A stretch of 57,011 nucleotides of DNA from Acidaminococcaceae bacterium (GTDB taxonomy: Bacteria > Bacillota > Negativicutes > Acidaminococcales > Acidaminococcaceae). The stretch is taken from contig CALXRU010000011.1 in NCBI GenBank assembly GCA_944390935.1, forward strand, positions 1 through 57,011, in the 5' to 3' direction. Made by a program: the position numbers and the translations under genes. The number at the start of each line of letters is the position of its first letter. The stretch's first letter is position 1. The notes under the pieces were generated by a model, which saw only the letters and a list, made by a program, of their open reading frames with translations, ran no database searches and had not been told where the DNA came from. Below, one piece after another: positions 17,410-24,134 of this stretch.

Positions 17410-18735
17410 ATGGAAACCTTAACGCTGTTTGAAAACAATTTATCCCAGCCGCTGGCCGCGCGCCTGCGCCCGCAAACGCTTGAAGAATATGTAGGGCAGA
17501 CGCACCTTCTGGGCAGGGGCAAAGTGCTGCGCCGCTTAATTGAAAGCGACCAGATTTCCTCCATGATTTTCTGGGGACCTCCCGGCGTCGGCAAAACCAC
17601 GCTGGCGCGGATAATAGCCAACACCACCAAAGCCGCTTTTATAGATTTTTCTGCCGTTACCAGCGGCATTAAAGAGATACGCGCCGTAATGCAAAAGGCG
17701 GAAGGCAACCGCCAGTGCGGCGAAAAAACCATCGTTTTTGTGGACGAAATCCACCGCTTCAACAAAGCCCAGCAGGATGCCTTTTTGCCGTTTGTCGAAA
17801 AGGGCAGCATTATTTTAATCGGCGCAACGACGGAAAACCCTTCGTTTGAAGTTAACAGCGCACTACTTTCCCGCTGCAAGGTTTTTGTTTTGCAGGAACT
17901 TAAAACGGACGAACTGGTGCAGCTTTTAAAACGCGCGCTCACCGATGAAAAAGGCTTCGGCAGCCAGCAGATAAACATTGATGACGAACTTTTGGAAATG
18001 ATTGCCGTGTTTGCCAACGGCGACGCGAGGACGGCGCTTTCCACTTTGGAAATGGCTGTTTTGAACGGAGATGTTGATAACAGCGGCGCAACGACGGTAA
18101 CACGCGAAACGCTGGAGCAATGCACATCAAAAAAATCGCTGCTGTACGATAAAACCGGCGAAGAACATTACAATTTAATTTCTGCGCTGCACAAATCCAT
18201 GCGCAACAGCGACCCGGACGCCGCCGTTTACTGGCTGGCGCGCATGCTGGAGGCGGGCGAAGACCCGTTATACATCGCGCGGCGCGTAACACGTTTTGCC
18301 AGCGAAGACATCGGCCTTGCCGACCCCAAAGCGCTGGAAATTGCCGTTGCCGCTTATCAGGCGTGCCACTTTATCGGCATGCCGGAATGCAGCGTGCATT
18401 TAACGCAGGCCGTTGTGTATATGTCCGTCGCGCCAAAATCCAACGCGCTGTACATGGCGTATGAGCACGCCAAACGCGACGCCGCCAAAATGCTGGCAGA
18501 ACCGGTACCGCTTGTTATCCGCAACGCGCCAACCAAATTGATGCAGGAACTGAACTACGGCAAAGGCTACCAGTACGCGCACGACAGCGCAGACAAACTA
18601 ACCAACATGCAGTGCCTGCCGGATTCACTGCTCGGCACAACTTACTATAACCCCACCACGCAAGGTCTGGAAGCGCGCGTTAAAGCCCGCCTTGATGAAA
18701 TAAAACGCTGGAAAAAACAACACACCCAAAAATAA
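17410..18735 (+). CDS. rarA: RarA (MgsA/YcaJ), replication-associated recombination AAA+ ATPase
   Basis: 441 aa. RarA acts at stalled replication forks and single-strand DNA gaps. Walker A GPPGVGKT lies at 56-63; Walker B VDEIHR includes Asp112 and Glu113; sensor-1 region IGATTENPSFEV follows; the C-terminal half is the oligomerisation domain (YWLARMLEAGEDPLYIARR, CHFIGMPE). The frame is open from ATG 17389, but that codon overlaps the -10 box; GGGAGG seven bases before ATG 17410 fixes the start. It is the only clear plus-strand gene in the window, divergent from the efflux operon. Confidence 0.95.
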   Translation: METLTLFENNLSQPLAARLRPQTLEEYVGQTHLLGRGKVLRRLIESDQISSMIFWGPPGVGKTTLARIIANTTKAAFIDFSAVTSGIKEIRAVMQKAEGNRQCGEKTIVFVDEIHRFNKAQQDAFLPFVEKGSIILIGATTENPSFEVNSALLSRCKVFVLQELKTDELVQLLKRALTDEKGFGSQQINIDDELLEMIAVFANGDARTALSTLEMAVLNGDVDNSGATTVTRETLEQCTSKKSLLYDKTGEEHYNLISALHKSMRNSDPDAAVYWLARMLEAGEDPLYIARRVTRFASEDIGLADPKALEIAVAAYQACHFIGMPECSVHLTQAVVYMSVAPKSNALYMAYEHAKRDAAKMLAEPVPLVIRNAPTKLMQELNYGKGYQYAHDSADKLTNMQCLPDSLLGTTYYNPTTQGLEARVKARLDEIKRWKKQHTQK

Positions 18736-18748
18736 TCCATAACACACA

Positions 18749-18787
18749 AAAAGCCAAAGCACTACCTAAGTAATGCTTTGGCTTTTA
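18749..18787 (+). terminator. Terminator of rarA
   Basis: AAAAGCCAAAGCA pairs with TGCTTTGGCTTTT around a short imperfect inner stem, then TTTATTTT. Copy B of the 146-bp repeat begins 16 bp further on. Confidence 0.8.
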
Positions 18788-18802
18788 TTTTACCCACTAA
18801 CC

Positions 18803-18948
18803 GCCAAAGGTTATACTGTCGCAGCGGCGCAAAAATGCTGCGGCTCCTCCGATTCCGCCCGGGCTTCGCGGCCGTGCTCCCGAAGGTTATTACCCTAAAT
18901 TTTGCCGCCGCAGTTTTTGTCTGCCGCTTTACAGCATAATCCTTTGGC
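18803..18948 (+). repeat. Interspersed 146-bp repeat, copy B
   Basis: Starts GCCAAAGG and ends CCTTTGGC; imperfect terminal inverted repeats run inward for about 45 bp around a GC-rich centre (TCCGCCCGGGCTTCGCGGCCG). By eye it matches copy C at about 138 of 146 positions. It lies between the convergent ends of rarA and codA. No open reading frame worth calling is inside. Confidence 0.85.
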
Positions 18949-18978
18949 TATTTTTATTTTGCTCTAATATAATCGTAA

Positions 18979-20217
18979 TTAAAAGAATACTTTTTTATCA
19001 ACCGGCGCGGTGGAAGCAATCAGTTTGCCCTTGCGGTAGTTGCGCAGTACCGGCACGTCATAATTCAGTGCATTATACCAGTTTTCAGCATCCAAAATTA
19101 CAAAGTTTGCGTCCTTGCCTTCGGCAATGCCATAAGCGTCGCCAAGGTGCAAAGTGCGCGCCGCGTTTTCCGTTACAAATTTATAGGAATTGCAGATTTC
19201 CTCGTAACCGAGCATATGCCCCGCATACAGCCCCATAAATACCTGGTCGCGCATTTTGCCGTTGCCCAGAGGGTTCCACGGGTCAAAAATATCGTCCGAA
19301 CCGAAGGAAACATTCAAGCCTTCTGCGGTAAGCTCTTTTACGCGCGTCATGCTGCGGCGTTTCGGGTAAGTATCAACACGCCCGCCAAGGTGTACGTTAA
19401 CGCACGGGTTAGCCACAAAGTTAATGCCCGACAGTTTCAGCAAACGCATCAGGCGAACCATGTAAGCGTTATTGTAACTATGCATTGCCGTTGTGTGCGA
19501 AGCCGTTACCATATCGCCCATACCGGTTTCATAAGCGCGTGCCGCCACAGTTTCCAATCCGCGGGAAGCTTCGTCGTCAATCTCGTCGCAGTGAATATCA
19601 ATCAGCTTGCCGTATTTCTGCGCCAGCTCAAAGCAAATGTTCAGCGATTCCACCGAATATTCGCGCGTAAACTCAAAGTGCGGAATTGCACCGGCAGCGT
19701 CGGCGCCCATTTTCAGCGCTTCTTCCAAAAGCTCACGTCCGTGCGGATAGCTTAAAATGCCGTACTGCGGGAAGGCGACTATCTGAATATCAATATAATC
19801 CTTCACCTCATCGCGCAGCTCCAAAATCGCCTGCAACGCCGTCAGCTTCGGGTCGTTAATATCCACGTGAGTGCGCACGTACTGAATGCCGTTGCCCGCC
19901 TGCAAGCGGATAGCCTTGTTGACGCGCTCCTTAACTTCGTCTTTGGTAAGGAAGGGTTTGTATTCTTCCCAGCGCTGAATCCCCTCAAACAGCGTGCCGG
20001 AAAGGTTCCAGTGCGGACGGCCTGCGGTCAGGCAGGTATCCAGATGCACATGGGATTCAATAAACGGCGGCAGCACCATTTTACCGGCGCAGTCCGCAAC
20101 AACTTCTTCGCCAGCCAGCGGCTCAAGCTGGGGCGCAATGGCTTCAAATTTGCCGTCCGTTACGCGGATATCCACCGTTTCCGTGGCATTTGCCAGATAT
20201 AATTTTTGCAGCAGCAT
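18979..20217 (-). CDS. codA: Cytosine deaminase
   Basis: 412 aa amidohydrolase that converts cytosine to uracil and ammonia for pyrimidine salvage. It aligns closely with E. coli CodA over the whole length (IESHVHLDT, GIQYVRTHVD, IVAFPQYGILSYP, IPHFEFTREY, DIHCDEIDDE, VTASHTTAMHSY, DTYPKRR). The metal ligands would be His56, His58, His209, His241 and Asp308, with Glu212 as proton shuttle, each five less than the E. coli numbering. In the GHDD loop the His is Ser (SFGSDDIFDP), which may alter substrate fit. It follows codB by 30 bp. Confidence 0.95.
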   Translation of the reverse strand: MLLQKLYLANATETVDIRVTDGKFEAIAPQLEPLAGEEVVADCAGKMVLPPFIESHVHLDTCLTAGRPHWNLSGTLFEGIQRWEEYKPFLTKDEVKERVNKAIRLQAGNGIQYVRTHVDINDPKLTALQAILELRDEVKDYIDIQIVAFPQYGILSYPHGRELLEEALKMGADAAGAIPHFEFTREYSVESLNICFELAQKYGKLIDIHCDEIDDEASRGLETVAARAYETGMGDMVTASHTTAMHSYNNAYMVRLMRLLKLSGINFVANPCVNVHLGGRVDTYPKRRSMTRVKELTAEGLNVSFGSDDIFDPWNPLGNGKMRDQVFMGLYAGHMLGYEEICNSYKFVTENAARTLHLGDAYGIAEGKDANFVILDAENWYNALNYDVPVLRNYRKGKLIASTAPVDKKVFF

Positions 20218-20247
20218 AGTATTTCCGTCCTTTCTGTGTAAAACCGG

Positions 20248-21489
20248 TTATTTTTTGTTGCCAAGCATTTCGCCGATAAAGAAGAATACTGCAGCAACCA
20301 CCATGGCGTTGATGGCGGCGATGCCCCATTGCAGCAGGTTTGCCACAACAGCGCCGAACACAATGCCTGCAATGTTGAACCAGTTGATGGTGTATTCCTT
20401 AAAATCGCCGGTAAATTTTTTGCCGTTGAAGAAATAATCCAGAATAACGATAATGCCGATAGGCGGCAGAGCGCAGTTAAGAATGCTGAGCCAGCTTACA
20501 AAATTATAGTACAGCCAGATTGCCAGCGCCGTGCCGACGATGCCGGAAATCCAGGTCGTCCATTTCATGCGGATGCGGGAAATGTTGGAAATAGCAAGGC
20601 CGCCGGTGTACAGCGCGTTGTTGTTGGTCGTCCAGATATTCGCGCCCAGTACAATCAATGCCGGAATAGCCAAGCCCTGCGCAATCATAACGTAGAAAAT
20701 ATCATCCTTGCCGGTGTAAGCGCCGCCGACAGCGCCGAAGCAGAACATCAGCGTGTTGCCGAGGAAGAAGGCAATAATCGTCGTCCACACGGCAATGCTG
20801 CTGTTTTTGGCAAAGCGGATAAAGTTAGGCGTTGCCGTACCGCCGGAAATAAACGAACCGATAACGTAGCCGATGCCGGTAAACAGCGTAATCTGCCCCG
20901 CAGACTGCGCAAAAATGTACGCCAGCCCGCCTCCGTCAGCCGCAGCGGTTACCATGGAATAAACGCCCAGCACAACAATCAGCGGCACGGAAATGTAGCT
21001 GACAATTTCCAGCGCCTTCATGCCGGTAGCAGCGGTCGCCGTCATTAAAAGGCCGGCAATAATGGTCAGCGTCCATTCACCCATGCCCATCAATTCCGCC
21101 GCCGGGATAGAAAACATTGCCACGCCGACGCCGAACCAGCCAATCTGCGTAAAGCCCAGAATTGCAGAAGAAAGGTACGAGCCTTTGCTGCCGAAAGTGC
21201 GGCGGCAAAGCAGGTCCATGTTAAGGCCGGTTTTAGAACCGATAAAAGCCAGCACGCCGCAATACGCCGACAGGATAACGCCGCCGATAAGGCAGGCCCA
21301 CACAAAGCCGGACAAATCCAGACCGTTGCCGAGCTTTGCACCGACGCTCATGCTGGCAGAGAAAAACGTAAAGCCCAGCATAACAAAGAACATCTGCCAG
21401 AAGCCTTTGCGTGCAGATTCAGGCACGGCCTCCAGCGAATAGTCCGCATCCACAGCGGCGGATGCGTTTTGTTTAACAGGTTCGCTCAT
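20248..21489 (-). CDS. codB: Cytosine permease, NCS1 family
   Basis: 413 aa with about twelve membrane segments. Features of NCS1 permeases are the start of TM1 after PESARKGFWQMFFVMLG, GAKLGNGLDLSGF, the GSKGSYLSS segment and late TMs with NNALYTGGLAISN. It is the first gene of the codBA operon, importing cytosine for CodA. GGAGGGTGG precedes the ATG. The leader carries a small hairpin (CAGGTGCGG...CTGCGCCTG, 21521-21553). Confidence 0.93.
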   Translation of the reverse strand: MSEPVKQNASAAVDADYSLEAVPESARKGFWQMFFVMLGFTFFSASMSVGAKLGNGLDLSGFVWACLIGGVILSAYCGVLAFIGSKTGLNMDLLCRRTFGSKGSYLSSAILGFTQIGWFGVGVAMFSIPAAELMGMGEWTLTIIAGLLMTATAATGMKALEIVSYISVPLIVVLGVYSMVTAAADGGGLAYIFAQSAGQITLFTGIGYVIGSFISGGTATPNFIRFAKNSSIAVWTTIIAFFLGNTLMFCFGAVGGAYTGKDDIFYVMIAQGLAIPALIVLGANIWTTNNNALYTGGLAISNISRIRMKWTTWISGIVGTALAIWLYYNFVSWLSILNCALPPIGIIVILDYFFNGKKFTGDFKEYTINWFNIAGIVFGAVVANLLQWGIAAINAMVVAAVFFFIGEMLGNKK

Positions 21490-21568
21490 TAAATAACCAC
21501 CCTCCAGAATAATAACGTTTCAGGCGCAGCATTTTTACTAAACCGCACCTGCAAAAAATACCTCTTAT

Positions 21569-21597
21569 ACTATAACATTGCAGGCATGCTTTGTCCA
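21569..21597 (-). promoter_or_regulatory. codBA promoter
   Basis: -35 TGGACA (21592-21597), 17 bp, -10 TATAGT (21569-21574) on the minus strand; the leader is about 75 nt. Confidence 0.7.
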
Positions 21598-21618
21598 TAT
21601 ATTACATGTTAACAATAT

Positions 21619-21764
21619 GCCAAAGATTATACTGTTGCAGCGGCGCAAAAATGCTGCGGCTCCTCCGATTCCGCCCGGGCTTCGCGGCCGTGCTCCCAAA
21701 AGTTATTGCCCTAAATTTTGTCGCCGCAGTTTTTGTCTGCCGCTTTACAGCATAAATCTTTGGC
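21619..21764 (+). repeat. Interspersed 146-bp repeat, copy C
   Basis: The same length and orientation as copy B, starting GCCAAAGA and ending TCTTTGGC. It lies between the tRNA-Leu terminator and the codBA promoter, so B and C flank codBA as direct repeats. Confidence 0.85.
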
Positions 21765-21796
21765 ATTCCATAGTTGGCTGTCCGCATGCAGGCAAA

Positions 21797-21828
21797 ATAA
21801 AAAAGCAACCTAAAAATTTAGGCTGCTT
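21797..21828 (-). terminator. Terminator of the tRNA-Leu pair
   Basis: AAGCAGCCTAAA/TTTAGGTTGCTT stem on the minus strand followed by TTTTTT. Confidence 0.8.
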
Positions 21829-21839
21829 AAAATTCGTTT

Positions 21840-21923
21840 TGGTGCGGTTGGTGGGATTTGAACCCACACGGGTCTCCCCGCCACCCCCTCAAGATGGTGC
21901 GTCTGCCGTTCCGCCACAACCGC
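21840..21923 (-). tRNA. tRNA-Leu (anticodon GAG)
   Basis: A class II tRNA with long variable arm: acceptor GCGGTTG/CAACCGC, D-arm with GGCGGAACGGCAGACGC, anticodon stem CCATC/GGTGG around TTGAGGG, T-arm GTTCAAATC, encoded CCA. Anticodon GAG reads CUC/CUU, matching the specifier of the leuA T-box in this window. Confidence 0.95.
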
Positions 21924-21949
21924 ATTGGGGTATTGCTATTAAATTTAAA

Positions 21950-22035
21950 TGGTGCGGTAGAGAGGATTTGAACCTCCACGGGGTTGCCCCCACTAGCTCC
22001 TGAGGCTAGCGCGTCTGCCGTTCCGCCACTACCGC
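21950..22035 (-). tRNA. tRNA-Leu (anticodon CAG)
   Basis: A class II tRNA: acceptor GCGGTAG/CTACCGC, anticodon arm CTAGC-CTCAGGA-GCTAG, long variable arm, T-arm GTTCAAATC, encoded CCA. It lies 26 bp upstream of tRNA-Leu(GAG) and is cotranscribed with it. Confidence 0.96.
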
Positions 22036-22048
22036 GTCAACATTGATA

Positions 22049-22077
22049 ATTATAGCGCCTTATCAAGCATCTGTCAA
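22049..22077 (-). promoter_or_regulatory. tRNA-Leu operon promoter
   Basis: TTGACA (22072-22077), 17 bp, TATAAT (22049-22054): perfect consensus. The stop codon of the lytic transglycosylase (TGA, 22074-22076) lies inside the -35 box. Confidence 0.9.
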
Positions 22078-22688
22078 TAGTTTTTTATCTTATTTTTATA
22101 AAAAAGATAATATTTGTCGCGGTCGCGTAAAACTTTTTTTACATATTCGCGCGTATCGGGGTAAGGAATGTCCTCAATACGGTTAAAATTATAATCCCAG
22201 CCGTTCCCCTGCATCCACGCGCGCGTGTTGCCGCGCCCCGCGTTGTAGGCAATCATCATCAGCACCCAGTTGCGCTGAAACTCATATTCCAGCTCGCCCA
22301 GGTACCAGCAGCCCAAACGCACATTATATTCCGGCGTATGCAGCGCTTCCAAATCAAAATAATCTAGCCCCATCTGTCCGGCAATCCATTCGCCTGTTTC
22401 CGGCATTATCTGCATTAAGCCAACCGCACCGGCGTGCGATACCGCTTCCGTGTCGAAGCCGCTTTCGTTTTTAATTACCGCCGCCACCAAAAACGGGTCG
22501 ATTTTATTTTTGCCGCTGTATTCCAGAATTTCTTCCTGATACGGCCACATATATACAAAGCGCGTCTGCACCGCTTCGCTGTTCCAAATTTTTATGCCGG
22601 CCTCGCCGATGAGAAAAACGGCGGCAGCAACCATTAAGAATTTTACCCACCATCTGTCGATAAATTTTTTCTTTTTCCGCCTGCCCAA
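22074..22688 (-). CDS. Membrane-anchored lytic transglycosylase (SLT family)
   Basis: 204 aa. A very basic cytoplasmic start (GRRKKKKF) and one membrane segment (about 14-33) are followed by an SLT domain: catalytic Glu in AAVIKNESGFD, then GAVGLMQIMPET, NVRLGCWYLGEL and MMIAYNAGRGN. It cleaves the glycan strand of peptidoglycan in the periplasm. The frame is open far into coaE (TTG 22766), but GGAGG six bases before TTG 22688, just past the coaE stop, marks the more probable start; the two genes would be translationally coupled. Confidence 0.88.
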   Translation of the reverse strand: MGRRKKKKFIDRWWVKFLMVAAAVFLIGEAGIKIWNSEAVQTRFVYMWPYQEEILEYSGKNKIDPFLVAAVIKNESGFDTEAVSHAGAVGLMQIMPETGEWIAGQMGLDYFDLEALHTPEYNVRLGCWYLGELEYEFQRNWVLMMIAYNAGRGNTRAWMQGNGWDYNFNRIEDIPYPDTREYVKKVLRDRDKYYLFYKNKIKNY

Positions 22689-22689
22689 C

Positions 22690-23289
22690 TTATGCCTCCG
22701 CCGTAAAATTTTTCCATGCTGCGGCAACGGCTTTTTCCGTTTCGGCAAAGGTGCCGCTGTTGTCAATTACAAGGCTGGCATAAGCCTTTTTTTCTTCCAG
22801 TGTCATCTGCGCTGCAATGCGTGCCTTAACTTCTTCGCGCGTCATGTTGCTGCGTGCCATGGCACGTTCTATCTGCGTTTCGCTGTCTACGGCAACAAGC
22901 CACACGGCATCAACATCTTTATACCAGCCGCATTCAATTAAAAGCGGTACATCAAGCACTGCCGCCGGCAGATTTTTACTGCGGCATTCCGCCAGAAAGC
23001 TCTGCGCAGCCGCCAGTACGTTTTTATGAATGATTGCTTCCAGTTTTTTCAGCGCTTCTTTATCGTGGAAAACAAGTTCCGCCATTTTGGGGCGGTTAAG
23101 TTCGCCGCCGTCCGTAAGGTATTCAATGCCAAAGGTAAGGGCTATTTCGTTAAGCGCAGCACGCCCTTTGGCAACCAGAGCGCGGCTTTCAGCGTCAGCG
23201 TCAAACACAGGCGCGCCAAGGCTGCGCAGTAAATTTGCAATTGTACTTTTACCCGAGGCTATGCCCCCTGTTAAACCTATTACTTTCAT
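22690..23289 (-). CDS. coaE: Dephospho-CoA kinase
   Basis: 199 aa. It catalyses the last step of coenzyme A synthesis, phosphorylation of the 3'-hydroxyl of dephospho-CoA. P-loop GGIASGKS at 8-15, DADAESR, DVPLLIECGWYKDVDAVWLV and the lid-like RMTREE-type segment (RSNMTREEVKAR) are typical. It lies 12 bp after mutM in the polA-mutM-coaE cluster. Confidence 0.94.
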   Translation of the reverse strand: MKVIGLTGGIASGKSTIANLLRSLGAPVFDADAESRALVAKGRAALNEIALTFGIEYLTDGGELNRPKMAELVFHDKEALKKLEAIIHKNVLAAAQSFLAECRSKNLPAAVLDVPLLIECGWYKDVDAVWLVAVDSETQIERAMARSNMTREEVKARIAAQMTLEEKKAYASLVIDNSGTFAETEKAVAAAWKNFTAEA

Positions 23290-23301
23290 TTTTTCACCGT
23301 T

Positions 23302-24123
23302 TTATTTTTGGCAGTGCGGGCAGTATGTTGTGCCTCGCCCGCCTACTTTGGTGCCCAAAAGTTCGCCGCCGCACATTTTGCAGCACAAGCCTTTGCGCCC
23401 ATATACCAGCAAATGGTTTTGGTTATCGCCCTTGTTGCCTTCGCCGTCTTTGTAATCGCGGAAGGTTGTGCCGCGGTTGGCAATGCCCTGCGCAATAACC
23501 TTGTTTATGGCATCATGCAGGCGGTCAATTTCTTCGTCCGTCAGAGTGTTGGCAGTGCGCATCGGCAAAATGCCGGATAACGCCAGGCACTCGTCGGCGT
23601 AGATGTTGCCAAGCCCTGCGATAAAAGTCTGCTCCAAAATCAGAGTTTTTATGGGCATTCTGCTTTTGGCTATAACCGGGCGCATGTAACCGACCGTAAA
23701 GCCTTCGCTTAAAGGCTCGGGGCCTAAAGTTTCGTAGCCTTCAATATACGCGTCATTATTAGTAACAAGGTACAGCGTGCCAAAGGTGCGGATATCGGTA
23801 AACCACATCGTCACGCCGTCCGTCAGTTCAAATTTAATCTTGGCATAAGGCGGCGCGGGTTTGTCCGCCTCCTGCGCCATCAAAGCGCCGGTCATGCGCA
23901 AATGTACAATCATCTTCTGGTCAGCACCGGTTTTAAGCACCAAATACTTGCCGCGGCGTCCCACATCCTCAATCGTGCGCCCTGTTAAACCGCTAATAAA
24001 GCCTTGCGGCGACGGGTGCTTAATCAGCCTGTCCAGATAAACTTCTACCTTTTTTATGGTTTTGCCTTTGATATGCGGCAGCAGGGTTTTGCGCACCTGC
24101 TCCACTTCCGGCATTTCCGGCAT
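23302..24123 (-). CDS. mutM: Formamidopyrimidine-DNA glycosylase (MutM/Fpg)
   Basis: 273 aa. It removes 8-oxoguanine and ring-opened purines, with an AP-lyase step. The N terminus MPEMPEVE provides Pro2 (nucleophile) and Glu3; a Leu-to-Met change at residue 4 is minor. The helix-two-turn-helix has AGLGNIYADECL, and the C-terminal zinc finger has CCKMCGGELL..CPHC. It ends one residue after the last cysteine pair, at the usual length. It follows polA by 11 bp, a natural repair-gene pairing. Confidence 0.95.
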   Translation of the reverse strand: MPEMPEVEQVRKTLLPHIKGKTIKKVEVYLDRLIKHPSPQGFISGLTGRTIEDVGRRGKYLVLKTGADQKMIVHLRMTGALMAQEADKPAPPYAKIKFELTDGVTMWFTDIRTFGTLYLVTNNDAYIEGYETLGPEPLSEGFTVGYMRPVIAKSRMPIKTLILEQTFIAGLGNIYADECLALSGILPMRTANTLTDEEIDRLHDAINKVIAQGIANRGTTFRDYKDGEGNKGDNQNHLLVYGRKGLCCKMCGGELLGTKVGGRGTTYCPHCQK

Positions 24124-24134
24124 TGTTATTCCCC

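Noticed and set aside
21578..22003. Plus-strand frame with LVGFEPTRVSPPPP
   Set aside because: It is the antisense translation of the two tRNA-Leu genes and repeat copy C.
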